Positions 12,041 to 22,582 of a DNA stretch of 64,000 nucleotides are shown here, one piece after another. Made by a program: the position numbers and the translations under genes. The first letter of the stretch is position 1; each line of letters starts with the position of its first letter. The DNA is from Planoprotostelium fungivorum (lineage: Eukaryota > Evosea > Variosea > Cavosteliida > Cavosteliaceae). Where the stretch lies: NCBI GenBank assembly GCA_003024175.1, contig MDYQ01000020.1:186001-250000 (forward strand). Reading direction: 5' to 3'. The notes under the pieces are model-generated. The model was given only the letters and a program-made list of their open reading frames with translations. It had not been told where the DNA came from and searched no databases.

Positions 12041-12360
12041 TCTTGAGCGGAACCTTCGTCGTGGAGACGATTTTCTTCCTCTAGTCCTCCTTCAGGTGAG
12101 TGAGGTCCATTTTCGTGTCGGGAGTAAACGTTTGACGATCGAGTGTAGGTCGCTGACGAGTGGATGTCTGTGGAGACTCTCTGTTTCTGATGGGCTCTCG
12201 TGCAGGTGAGTGGAGATCGATCGGGATCAATGCAGGGACCTCTTCGTCAGAGGAGCAGATCCTCTCTCCTGTCTGAACGTCTCTGGGGTGTCAACGTTGT
12301 CGTCGTCGCTGGAGCGAATGACTTCGTTGTCGTCCCCATCAGAGGCCATGGCTTTGCCTT
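12041..12360. repeat. Tandem segmental duplication, copy B
   Basis: This is the second copy of the 11375-11690 segment. The likely first exon seen in copy A has lost its ATG here (GTCGCTGACGAGTGG) and carries a small deletion. The acidic minus-strand peptide (MASDGDDNEVIRSSDDDN) and the opposite plus-strand Ser-rich frame (SSSLERMTSLSS) are both kept. Copy B therefore looks like the non-functional copy if the plus-strand exon is real. Confidence 0.7.
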
Positions 12361-13167
12361 CGTTTTCATCGGAGGAGATGGCTTCTGTGTCACCATGGAT
12401 GGATGTGCGAGTCGTCTTTTCCCGCTCTACCCGCTCGATCTCTGCGTCTTTGACCCATTAACATATTTCGTCCTCCTCAGAGAGCGCTCACTGGGGGGCC
12501 TCTTGTTGTGGTGTGGATGCTTTCCCCGAGTGGAGAGACAAACCTAAAGGTAGCATTAACATCTGTGACGCTGTCACGATCACGACAAGATAACCGTGGT
12601 GTGATGAACTCAGAAACCCCACATGACTGATTGCGGCATCGACCTCAGAGCCCTTCAAGACTAACGCCAATCTGACAAAAAAGAGAGGACACGGAGCAAT
12701 GAATGTGTAAGATACACCAAGAATTGTGACCCATTTTTCTCATCACATAAAATGGTTCGATGAGTTATATACATTGCTATTGCTTACAAGACTATCTGAA
12801 TAAGCACCTATACAAAATTACAATAAGTACTCGATGTACAGCAGAGATAGATGACAATCTTCTGTGGTCAATCTACACCGCATTTTATTCACATTCATTC
12901 CCGAGAAAGAGGGAAAAACAGAAAGTCGAGGCGGGTCATTGCAATGAGAAGAAAGCCGCGCCTTTCTTTCGCAAAAACCTAACGGTGCAACGGATGCGGT
13001 AAGATGTTGAAAGCTTTATTTAGCTATGCGTGATGGGGTCTTCAACGAGCGTAACACAAGAAAGAAAGAGGCAATAGGAAGAGGAGAGATGGGAGGGAAC
13101 ATTGAGAAGAGATGAGAAAGAAAGGAAGAGAGACGGAGGAAGGAGTATCAAGTATAACGGAACGAAG
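12361..13167. other. Gene-poor interval with one repeat end
   Basis: No supported gene was found. It holds the solitary copy of the foldback-element end at 12665-12687 (listed separately). The stretch after 13050 is purine-rich and leads into the Scc3-like start. Confidence 0.5.
12665..12687 (+). repeat. Solo end of the foldback/MITE-like element
   Basis: CGCCAATCTGACAAAAAAGA and the next bases match the left arm of the 18901-18973 foldback with one mismatch. No inverted partner lies close by, so it may be a decayed or truncated copy. Confidence 0.6.
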
Positions 13168-14833
13168 ATGGCAAAGAAGAAGGTCCAAGCGGTAACTGAG
13201 GAAGGCATCGCTGAAGGAGAAGAATTTTCGGTGAGATAGATCCTGTTATCAATGTCTGAACGGATCGCCACAGAAGCCCTCAAAAAGAGGGGAACATCGA
13301 TCAACACTCTCGTCGATGAATGGATCAAGAATTACACCAAAGATAGAAAAGAGGCCACTGTTCAGATCATCAATTTTCTCATCAAGGTATGTCGATTGCC
13401 CTGTGTACGAGATTGAAATCGAGCAGGCATGTGGCTGCGAAACAGGAGAATTAACAGTCGATGAATACGAAGAGGACGAAGCACAGGAGTTGTTGAACGG
13501 CATCATCACACCCGAGTATCTGAAGGAGGGAGAGATGAACTATCCCATCGTCACACGAAAGGGAACTAACTTTGCTTCTCAATTCGCCAAATTCTGGAAC
13601 CAAATCATCTCCAAGAGTACGAACAAGATCTTGTTCGATGGATATTTCCTCGACTCTATCTCATCGTGGATCTCAGCCTTCAGCAANTGTTCAGATCATC
13701 AATTTTCTTATCAAGGTATGTCGATTGCCCTGTGTACGAGATTGAAATCGAGCAGGCATGTGGCTGCGAAACAGGAGAATTAACAGTCGATGAATACGAA
13801 GACACAGGAGTTGTTGAACGGCATCATCACACCCGAGTATCTGAAGGAGGGAGAGATGAACTATCCCATCGTCGCACAAAAGGGAACCAACTTTGCTTCT
13901 CAATTCGCCAAATTCTGGAACCAAATCATCTCCAAGAGTACGAACAAGATCTTGTTCGACGGCCACTTCCTTGACTCTATCTCGTCGTGGATCTCAGCCT
14001 TCAGCAAGTGAGTCTGCTCCTTCTTCGCTTGGACTCACGAGACGGCAGTGCTCTCGCGAGACCGTTCCGCCACACGGCGACGATGGCAGCGATGGAAGTG
14101 AACAGTGCACTGATCAAAGTGATCAACGAGAGGATCAACAAGGACATCTCTGCTTTGGATCGATCGATCAGCACAGAGCGAAGAAAGGGAGCGAGCAGTG
14201 GCAGTCAGAAGATGAAGGACCTCACGAAGAAGAAGAACCGACTCGAACAGAACAAGCAACAACTCCAAGAAGCCATGAATGTGCTGTACAAGGGGTAAGT
14301 CACATCACGAAGCAGGGAAAATGACAGAGGAAGGGTGTTCATTCACAGATACCGTGACACAGTACCCAAGATCAGATGCACTTGTGTGGAGGCACTGGGA
14401 AGGTGGATCAACAGCTATCCAGAGTTCTATCTCGACGACAAGCTTCTCAAATACATCGGATGGGCTCTGTCCGATAAGGATGCCAGAGTGCGAATCCTCG
14501 CCTTGAAGGTGAATCTCTCGTTCTCTTCTCACGTTCTCATCATGTTCAGGTGGTGGAGAGATTGTACGCACAGCCCGAGTTGGCAGATACATTGGAGATT
14601 TTCATCTCTACCTTTGAGAACCGTCTGATACAGATGGTGGCTGATAACGAGATCGATGTCGGTGTGGAGGCCCTCAAAGTTGTCACCCTACAGACCGAGT
14701 GAGCGACAATTAAACCTCAAAGCTGATTCTCTGTAGGATGAAAGAGCTCTCCGAGGAAGACATGCAGAGAATGTACCAGGCCATCACAGATGGTCACATG
14801 AAGATCAGATTGGAGGCTGCCAAATTCGTCTAG
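13168..14833 (+). CDS. Cohesin subunit Scc3/STAG-like, N-terminal part only
   Basis: Scc3/STAG/SA proteins bind the Scc1 kleisin and DNA and are needed for sister-chromatid cohesion. MAKKKVQAVTEEG starts at 13168. After a 43 nt intron (13231-13273) come the conserved LVDEWIKNYTKDR and INFLIK, then FRHTATMAAM, YKGVFIHRYRDTVPKIRC, LKYIGWALSDKDARVR (the stromalin conserved domain) and NRLIQMVADNEIDVGVEALK. All match in order. The frame stops at TAG 14831-14833 after RLEAAKFV, so the C-terminal half of the usual 1000-1200 residue protein is missing and was not found downstream. The middle contains an assembly N at 13687 with a near-duplicate segment on each side, and the second duplicate carries an 8-base deletion relative to the first. 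It is either a truncated extra copy or a misassembled gene. Confidence 0.82.
13359..13686 (+). repeat. Near-duplicate segment left of the assembly N
   Basis: From TGTTCAGATCATCAATTTTC to the N at 13687, this 328-base stretch recurs at 13688-14007 (320 bases) with scattered substitutions and an 8-base difference. It codes for the acidic-rich part of the Scc3-like protein, including the reading EYEEDEAQELLN. Confidence 0.95.
13687..14007 (+). repeat. Assembly N and right near-duplicate segment
   Basis: The single N at 13687 joins this copy to the left copy. The 8 missing bases shift the frame (EYEDTG). The arrangement is what is seen when two diverged allelic contig ends are butted together, and a true tandem duplication is less likely. 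Confidence 0.9.
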
Positions 14834-15066
14834 TTGTGCTATTTCGATAAGATCGGTGACACCACCGGCGAGGAAAGCATCAGGTCCCTCATCATAGAAA
14901 AGTGGACACATGAAAGATCCTTGAACATTCATGTTTTATTCATCGTCTATTCTGTACCCTCTACCCCGTATTCCTCTGCAGCCTCTGCTCGTTCTTATAT
15001 ATTATCAGTCTCCCCTCACCTTCTTGTTACCTAAAGAGGCCAGGAGGTTCCGCCTGTCTTCACCTC

Positions 15067-15984
15067 TCAGCCGAAACGGAGGTCTATCAGAGATAGAGGA
15101 GAGTAGCTTACAAGTACCGCGGATGTCCTCACGACGAGTGTTGAATAAGAGGGCTCCATAAACAAACCTTCACCAATCAGAGATTGAAAGGAATTCTCGC
15201 TCACCGTCTCTGCGGATCTGTAGATTCTATTGAGAGCTCGTGGCTCCAGCTCAGGTTCCATCTTCGTCACATCGCCTCGGTGATGCATTGAGCCTGATGA
15301 GGTGAAAGATGACCTGCGAATACACTGCACTCCCCACTCGCAATGCAGTTCTGGGTGTATCTGGCTCTAATCTACCAGCATACGAGCGAGACATCTCCAA
15401 AGAAGGCAAGACGGCGACCTATGAAGGGTATGAACGGAATGTGTTCCAATATGAGAAGGAGTATGTCATGTTGAAAAGAACTTTTTCTCACGTAGAGTGA
15501 CATCCCGTTGTACCACTGCGCGTCGGTTGCAAGGAAGGGCATTCCATGGTTCCAGTGGCCTTCATCAAACTCCAATCTGTTGCCCGTGTGAGTAAACTCA
15601 TCATAATGAGAAGGCTCACCTATATACAAGTTAAGGTATCCTTTGAGACACTGTGTCAACCTTGGCGTACCTCGTCACCTGGCCAAAATGTGCAGTGACA
15701 AAGTCCCTCGTCATCAGCTCCTGTAGTGGATCACGGGTGGTGGGAGCGATGGTGAGATCATATCGCCACCGATCGTTGATGACAGGAGCCTCAGTGGTGG
15801 GTACCTTCTTGAGCGGGCCTTCGGTGTCTTCAGAGTTGATGGCCTTCCTCTTGCGTGACTTGCTCTGTGCTGGTGTCGTCCTTCGATCGTTCAGGTCTTC
15901 CAGAGTAAGAGTTGTCCGTTCAGCGGGCTGGAGATGTGATGCGTATGTGATTATCTGACCGGTCCATATTGCTTTTCTGCCCAT
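15067..15984 (-). CDS. Uncharacterised protein with basic, lysine/arginine-rich region
   Basis: I do not recognise this gene. From an ATG at 15984 the frame reads MGRKAIWTGQIITYASHLQ, a basic SKSRKRKAINSEDTEG stretch that could be a nuclear localisation signal, and RWRYDLTIAPTTRDP, ending near 15631. A second open segment (GYLNLYIGEPSHYDEFTH, then LEFDEGHWNHGMPFLATD) and a third (EPELEPRALNRIYRSAET) follow on the same strand in other frames and would be joined by short introns. Their hydrophilic composition looks like real coding sequence. The exon structure is my guess. Confidence 0.4.
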
Positions 15985-16341
15985 GTTGTCGTAGTTGTTC
16001 TGAGGGTAGTATACTATTTCTTGCGTCCTTTCGCTTGTTGGCTGGGCTTGTAATCACCTCTTTGTTCCATCTTGCCTCAACCCCGTTTTATTCGTTTGGG
16101 GATGTGCAACCCGGTTGGAAAATTTTTGTACCAAACGGAACTGCCTTGAAACTAATTCCGACGACGAACAAGGCCCGAAACCGATTGAACAACCATTAAT
16201 TCTTGCAAGAGACACAAGGTGACGACATAAGACCACATATTTTGAATTCATCCTCCGGTTATCATCCATCACATTTCATCCCTCAAAATGATGTGAACTG
16301 AATAACATTTCGAAGATCTATTCAAATCTCTAACAGTGAAA

Positions 16342-16631
16342 ATGGCTGCTGGAAGAGACGCCTGGAATGGAATACTCCAGTCTGTTGATGTCACTCGTAT
16401 CATCTTTTCCTGTCTCTTTCCACGAGATAACAAAAAGGACGGGACAGAGACTTGGACAAGAGCGAGAAGTGTGTGTAAGATGTGGAGAGACATGGGTGAA
16501 TTATAGACAATACAATAAGTCACTGACTTGAATACGCAGCTGACACATTGTATATTCCCTTCTCGAATCAAGTTCTATTATTTGCGATCAAGAGTGGCAA
16601 TGTGTTGAGAGTGGGTCATTCTGACTACTAA
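16342..16631 (+). CDS. Small F-box-like protein with start of an ankyrin-type region
   Basis: Two exons joined over a 44 nt intron (16496-16539) give about 80 residues. The first exon (VTRIIFSCLFPRDN ... RARSVCKMWRDM) has the hydrophobic spacing and the R-x-V-C-K-x-W-R end of an F-box, which would bind Skp1 in an SCF ubiquitin ligase. The second exon reads PFSNQVLLFAIKSGNVLRV, like the first helix of an ankyrin repeat, and ends at TAA 16629-16631. It is probably a truncated member of an F-box/ankyrin family, cut before its substrate-binding repeats. Confidence 0.5.
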
Positions 16632-16811
16632 TTGTTCTTTTTGGTCCTTCTTTGTCTTGAACACTATACAAAGTCACAGAAATAATACTTGTAAATATAT
16701 ATGTTAACATCTATTGAAGATTTGGTTCGTCCTCCAGCAAACACAAGTAGCAACTCTTAAAAGTGCTGAGATGAGAATGCATAGAGACAGAGCAACTGAT
16801 GACTGATACAG

Positions 16812-18840
16812 GTAAACATATTGGACGCAAAGGAGCAGTAGCAATTGCACAGAGTCTTGCAAACAACACTACTCTGACTATTCTCAATATCAACTGTGGG
16901 TGCTGAGATGAGACAGAGCAGGAAATGACTACTGATGCAGATGATGGAATTAAAAATCAAGGAGCAGCAGCAATTGCACAGAGGCTTGCAAACAACACTA
17001 CTCTGACTACTCTCAACCTTGGTTGTGAGTGCTGAGATGAGAATGCACAGTGACAGAGCAAGTGATATGATGCAGATAATTACATTAGAAGTGAAGGTGC
17101 AGCAGCAATTGCACAGAGTCTTGCAAACAATACTACTCTGAGTACCCTAGTTTTGAATGGTGAGCACTGAGATGAGAATGTATAGGCAAGCAACTGACAA
17201 ATGATGCAGAAAACCAATTCAAAAATGACGGAGCAGCAGCAATTGCACAGAGTCTTGCAAATAACACAACCTTGACTTCTCTCAACATCTCTAGGAGTGC
17301 TAAGAAGACATAACAAGTGATGACTGATGCAGAGAATCATATTGGTACTCAAGAAGCAGCAGCAATTGCACAGAGTCTTGCAAACAACACTACTCTGACT
17401 ACTCTCAGTCTCAGCTGTGAGTGCTGAGATGAGTGTACATAGAAACAGAGCAACTGATGAATGATGCAGTTAATGAAATTTATAGAGAAGGCGCAGCAGC
17501 AATTGCACAGAGTCTTGCAAAGAACACTGCTTTGACTTCTATTAGCATGTATGGTGAGTGCAGAGATGAGAATGCATAGAGATGGAGAAGGATGACTGAT
17601 GCAGAGAATCATATTGGTAGTCAAGGAGCAGCATCAATTGCACAAGGTCTTGCAAGCAATAGCACTTTGACTTCTCTTGATATTGGTGGTGAGTGCTGAG
17701 ATGAGAATGCATAGACACAAAGCAACTGATGACTGATACAGGTAATGATCTTGATAGTGTAGGGGCAGCAGCAATTGCACAGAGTCTTGCAAACAACACT
17801 ACCCTTACTATTTTTAGAATTCATTGTGAGTGCTGACTGAGATGAGCTCGCAAAGACAGAGCAATTGATGACTGATGCAGATAATCAAATTGGAAGTGAA
17901 GGTGCGGCAGCAATTGCACAGAATCTTGCAAACAACACTACCCTGACCACTCTCAAACTTAGTCGTGAGTGCTGAGATGAGAATGCACAGAGACAAAGCA
18001 ACTGACAACTGATGCAGATAATGAAATTGGTAGTCAAGGAGCAGCAGCAATTGCGCAGAGTCTTGCAAACAACACTGCTATGACTACTCTCAATCTTAGT
18101 AGTGAGTGCTGATGTAAGGAAGCGTAGAATCGATTTGTGATTCCAAGTTGTAGACCAAAATATTGGAAAGAGATATCTCCAAACGACACACAACTTTGTC
18201 ATAAATAAACCATTCAAGGCCTCTTCGCCAAATAAGAAGTCAGGAACCTTTTCTAGTCCATTTCTATCGTGGAATCCGCCTCTGACGTGAGTCTAACCCT
18301 TACAGCTGACATGAAAATGCATAGAGACAGATCAACTGATGACTGATACAGGTAATCATATTGGACGTGAAGGAGCAGTAGCAATTGCACAGAGTCTTGC
18401 AAACAACACTGCCCTTACCTCTCTTAAAATTTTTGGCAAGTGCTGAGATGAGAATGCACAGAGACAAAGCAACTGACAACTGATGCAGATAACGAAATCG
18501 TTCGTCAAGGAGCAGCAGCAATTGCACAGAGTCTTGCAAACAGCACTACTCTGACCACTCTCAGTCTCAGCTGTGAGTGCTGAGATGAGAATGCACAGTA
18601 ACAGAGTAAGTGATGCAATGCAGATAATTACATTGGTAGGCAAGGAACGGCATCAATTGCACAGAGTCTTGCAAATAACACTGCTCTGACTAGTCTTCAT
18701 CTCAGTGGTGAGTGCTGAGATGAGAATGCATAGGCAGAGCAACTGATGACTGATACAGATGATGACATGTGAAGTGAAGGTGCAGCAGCAATTGCACAGA
18801 GTTTTGCAATCATTTGACCTCTGAGCTTTTGCTGATGCAG
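16812..18840 (+). pseudogene. Array of one-exon-per-repeat RI-type LRRs (decayed gene)
   Basis: Fourteen units recur, each an 84 nt exon of exactly 28 codons (for example NEIGSQGAAAIAQSLANN then TTLTTLNLS) followed by an intron of about 45-65 nt that starts GTGAGTGCTGAGATGAG and ends GATGCAG or GATACAG. The 28-residue A-I-A-x-S-L-x-x-N-x-x-L-x-x-L-x-L pattern is the ribonuclease-inhibitor/NLRC LRR type. Introns are as alike as exons, so the exon-intron unit multiplied as DNA. No start exon or N-terminal domain precedes unit 1, about 220 bases of foreign sequence interrupt the array at roughly 18115-18340, one donor reads GCAAGT, one donor near 17290 has lost its GT, and the last unit carries a TGA and breaks off. 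It is probably a pseudogene. Confidence 0.85.
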
Positions 18841-18900
18841 GATTTTAAATAGACGAGATCCTGTTCCAGTGGCATCAATCAATAGATCATGTCCATATAG

Positions 18901-18973
18901 CGCCAACCTGACAAAAAAGAGAGATCACCGTCTCTCATTTGCTCTGTGTTCTCTCTTTTTCATCAGGTTGGCG
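18901..18973. mobile_element. 73-bp foldback (MITE-like) element
   Basis: Arms of about 24 bases, starting CGCCAACCTGACAAAAAAGA on the left and its inverse ending CATCAGGTTGGCG on the right, are complementary with two mismatches and are separated by about 25 bases. A further copy of one arm at 12665 shows that it is dispersed. There is no coding capacity. It could be a small non-autonomous DNA transposon or a structured hairpin. Confidence 0.65.
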
Positions 18974-19133
18974 TTAAATTTGGTTGTGGTCGAGTATTTG
19001 TTCACCAATTTTGTTATTTGTTCTTTCCGGTCGAGGTGTAGATTGTAGTCCACCCAGTGAAATGACCTGTCTCTCCTCTCTGTTGAATGTCTTACAAATC
19101 TCCAGCCAAATACATAAGAGCTCAGGAAAAATT

Positions 19134-20111
19134 ATGTGGTGGACATACCGTGGACTCAAATCCATACAACACATGAATCTTGCCATTGCCACCACCAACG
19201 TTAGCATCTACGATGAACTTGGCGTGCGCCACATCATGACACCCTACACAGAAATACTCAACCGCTCGTTGTCGACCATCAAGTTAAACATTGTCAATCC
19301 ATCCTCTCTGCACGTGATTGACAAACACACATTCCCACGATGCAACTGATCACATTCCCACGATGCAACTGATCACATTCCCACGCAATTGATCCAAAAA
19401 GTAAAAGAATGGGGTTACATAAATCATGTTGAAACCATACACATCACCCGACAGAGATCACCAGAAGACATTATCCAACATACACTACCACTCTATGTAC
19501 AAACTGATAGCAACAGAAGTCCCAAACTGCATGATGAATATAACGATTCATTGCTGTCCTCTCGCAACCAAGATGGAAGAGCAAAATACACCCGTAAAAA
19601 ATGGATTGAACGATGCAAGAACAATCAAAAGCGTAATGATAATACCCCCACAACCCCACAAACCTCTAAACCTGCTCACACAGAACACACACCTTCCAAC
19701 GCTCCATCACCAACCTATCTGTCTCCAACAGAACCCTCGGGGCGTGAGCCCCCTACCGGTTCGGCCATCTCCCCTGGAAGATCGCCAGCCCCAATACCCA
19801 CCAGACCCCCCGTGGCGAAGGAAGAGACAAAGGACATCATAACATTATTGAAACCTCCCAAATACCCCTCACCAACTCTCAAAACAACAACAACCGTGTC
19901 ACACCATCCACACGAGCTACATTCACCACACCTTCCAAATTTTCACACACTCCACTCCACTAAATTCAACAACGTCTTTGCAACCGACAAGACCACCAAC
20001 ACACGTCATCAAGGCCCCTCATCTCCGGAACACCAAAACATCACTATCACACAACCAAAACGACCTTCACCCCCTTTTTCTTCAAAAGAATCTACCACCA
20101 ATGGATTCTAG
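19134..20111 (+). CDS. Uncharacterised Pro/Thr-rich protein, frame broken by a short tandem repeat
   Basis: I do not recognise this gene. ATG 19134 opens MWWTYRGLKSIQHMNLAIAT ... DELGVRHIMTPYTEIL, ending at 19349. A second frame, 19389-20111, continues as VKEWGYINHVETIHITRQRS and then a long Pro/Thr/Ser/His-rich tail. Between them lies a 23-bp unit repeated almost three times (19328-19393), which accounts for the frame change. Base and codon use (A- and C-rich, many ACA/CCA/AAA codons) differs from the neighbouring genes. It sits between a foldback element and a DNA transposon, so it may be part of a mobile or recently acquired segment. The function is unknown. Confidence 0.4.
19328..19393 (+). 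repeat. 23-bp tandem repeat, nearly three copies
   Basis: CACATTCCCACGATGCAACT with GAT appended is repeated twice exactly, and a third copy is shortened (CACATTCCCACGCAATTGAT). It interrupts an otherwise continuous coding style. Confidence 0.9.
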
Positions 20112-20553
20112 ATGCTTCCCGCTGGGCCAGACGTCATTTGATGATGTCGCTATTTGCATCGACATAAAAACGAAACAAAACGAAACAAGGATCCTTGCAA
20201 GGCGGCTCAATAAATTGAAACGCAAGCACGTGACACCGCTCGTGTTGAATATCGCCAAGAGCCAATGGTGGACGTGCCTCATGGGACCGTCAGTGTCCCG
20301 ACCTGTCTTGTTTGCTCTGGTTGAGGAATTATCGATTTTGCATGTGCGAGCAAATGATAGTCAAATACTGGTGCGCATCATAGTGGGTGGTTCAATGGAA
20401 AGATGTTTAAGCAGAATCATTCACATCTTGTGTCAGAAGGTGAGATGATGTAAATGAGTCACGAATCGACACGATGCAGATGAGCGCAAGTTACAGATCT
20501 CGTTCGTTGCCCGTGCACGGAGGAGGCTGCGGATCGAGTCTTTTGCTGACTGA
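20101..20553 (+). CDS. Uncharacterised protein
   Basis: I do not recognise it. ATG 20101 reads MDSRCFPLGQTSFDDVAICI then TRILARRLNKLKRKHVTPLV and ends exon 1 with IIHILCQK. A short intron (GTGAG ... GATGCAG) leads to KLQISFVARARRRLRI and a stop at 20551-20553. The alternating hydrophobic and basic segments resemble the leucine-rich stretch after an F-box in many expanded families, but no F-box is visible. Its start overlaps the stop of the upstream Pro/Thr-rich frame. Confidence 0.4.
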
Positions 20554-20953
20554 AGGAGAGCACAAGGCCCAGATGGCGTGCTTGATTCCATGATGTGGGA
20601 TCACCTGAAGCATTGAGAGTTGTGCTGTCTTTCGAGTCAGAGTTGAGGGTAGATGCACAAGTGAGTCTTCAGTTGACTGCAGGACGTGTGGTTATGGAAG
20701 GTGGGATTTATTTCTCTTCTTGTTTGCCTTCACAGTTGTTGCCTCTGCTAAGATCTTCCATACATTGAGTCTGAAACGACAACAGAAATAACAGTGTGAC
20801 CTTCCCACCTCCATTGTAGAGTAGGATCACTACTTCTATTGCGTGCACACAGTGAGCCCTGAAAGTACGAGACATGAACTTCCTGTGGCCAAAGTCAGAC
20901 GAGTTGACCACAAACGCAGGGAGGACTTCGATTCAGAATTGATTTATTTCGAC
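20554..20953. other. Gene-free interval
   Basis: There is no supported gene. A plus frame near 20615-20700 (LSFESELRVDAQVSLQLTAG) looks coding-like and might be a further exon of the preceding gene, but I cannot join it with confidence. Confidence 0.4.
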
Positions 20954-21242
20954 TATTATCCGCGGGACTTGGTTCCTTACCTTCCCTTCAAACACGAAAA
21001 CCGGCTACAATATATATATTGAAAAACGACTATTGATGATGAGAGGTATGAGGTCGTTTATCTACATCCTGCCAACAGTTTGTGTTTCGTTAATTTTTGG
21101 GGGTGTCTACGGCCTTGGTGAAAAACCTACGCGACGCTACGTAGGAAAACCGGGCCCGTAGAATTTTCCTCGTCTATGCACCCCACGTTCCGCCATCGAG
21201 ACTATCGTTTCTCCCCTCCCGCTCTGTGCGATTTGTGGACAA

Positions 21243-21440
21243 GTCCCGTCGCAGCTCCTCTCTGGCTCCACCGGTAATTCTACGGCTGGTTCTCCCTCGT
21301 TATTTCTTCCCAGCGAGTCCCATCGTAGCTCCTCTCCGGCTCCACCGGTAAGTCTACAGTCGGCTCCCCCTCTGGTCCGGCGAGTCCCGTCGCAGCTCCT
21401 CTCCGGCTCCACCGGTAAGTCTACAGTCGGCTCCCCCTCC
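21243..21440. repeat. GC-rich minisatellite, about three units of 60-75 bp
   Basis: The units contain GTCGCAGCTCCTCTCCGGCT followed by CCACCGGTAAGTCTACAGTC. Copies begin near 21247, 21320 and 21387. It is much more GC-rich than the rest of the element and lies inside the transposon. Confidence 0.85.
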
Positions 21441-22549
21441 CGTCATCTTGCCATCAAGGCTCCCCGCCTTGTGGCTATTGTAAACCTGAGTCCGTGATCA
21501 GTTCAATAAAATTCCCCAATGTACAGAGATATATATATGGGTGGGCGGGTGGGAGACCTCTCGCTTTGAATTGAAAAACGACTATGATTTCTATCGTGTG
21601 CAATCGTATGATGTCGTCGTTTTCGATATGGAAGCTGTATGGTACGATAGAGAACGCAATGATTTCTCGATAACAACCGTGAAGAAGCATCATTCTATAG
21701 TCGACAAGAACTTTTCGAAGAAAATATGTTCGGTGAATGAAAAATATATATCTACAACGTCTATTTATCAAATATATTTTTTTCCGCCCGTTAGGACGTT
21801 GTGCGATAAAGAATAGTAGTCAGATAGGTCCTCTTCCCCTGAATTCAGAGGTCAGACTCACTGCTTCTCTGAGGGGCACTCTGCCCGTCACGCTTCAACA
21901 CTTGGCTTTTTTCACAATTCATCAGATCACATCACGCATGCCAGGTCCCCATCAGAACAACCTCTTATTCCAAAAGGGTCAATAGATCGATGGATACCGC
22001 AATTGTTGGTGAGTAATGGAGCTCTCTTCTTCCTAACATTCCGAGCAGGTATCCATACAAAGTTAAGAGTTCTCTCGAGGGTAGCTAGGAGTGAAGCACA
22101 AGTAGGTAAGTGAGACACGATACATACAGATACGATATTAGACATTCAGTTAATAATTAGACTACCATTTTGCATTGGAGTGGCTCTCTTTCATTACTAA
22201 CATCGCCAGAGTAATCGTCGAAGCACCTGAAGACTGATGCAAGACAAACGGTCCTCAACCCCTGAGAATATGCGCCTCCATCAATTCAACGCTCGCTCAC
22301 ACGCGGCAAAGAACGCCACAAATTATCCTTTTTGTGTCAGGTGAGATCATATGATGAGATGAACAGTCCTCCCATACAATGGGATTAGGTGAGGTGTGAA
22401 ATAAATCAGCAGCCAACCGCTTCTCTTCCTCTACTCCCTGTGCTTCCGTTGTACCTATCCTCCAGTGTCTGTGTGGCGTGGTGCCTTCAGAGACGTGGGT
22501 CAACCTGGTGTTTTCGCTGAGTGCCTTCCACTGTGGCTTCGCCCATCTG

Positions 22550-22582
22550 TATGATGATCATCTAGAGCACCCTAGATGATCA
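22550..22582. repeat. Hairpin-forming inverted repeat
   Basis: TGATCATCTAG and CTAGATGATCA are inverted copies separated by a few bases. It could act as a terminator-like stem inside the transposon, or be a subterminal repeat. Confidence 0.6.

Noticed and set aside
16711-18906. Many minus-strand frames with repeated LFARLCAIAAAP-type peptides
   Set aside because: They are the complement of the plus-strand LRR exons (CAATTGCACAGAGTCTTGCA) and read through introns; the plus strand has consistent splice phase and LRR periodicity.
12665-18973. A 6.3 kb transposon bounded by the two inverted copies of the CGCCAA..TGAC end
   Set aside because: The interior holds host-type genes (Scc3-like, F-box) and no transposase, and the right end already pairs with a closer partner at 18901.
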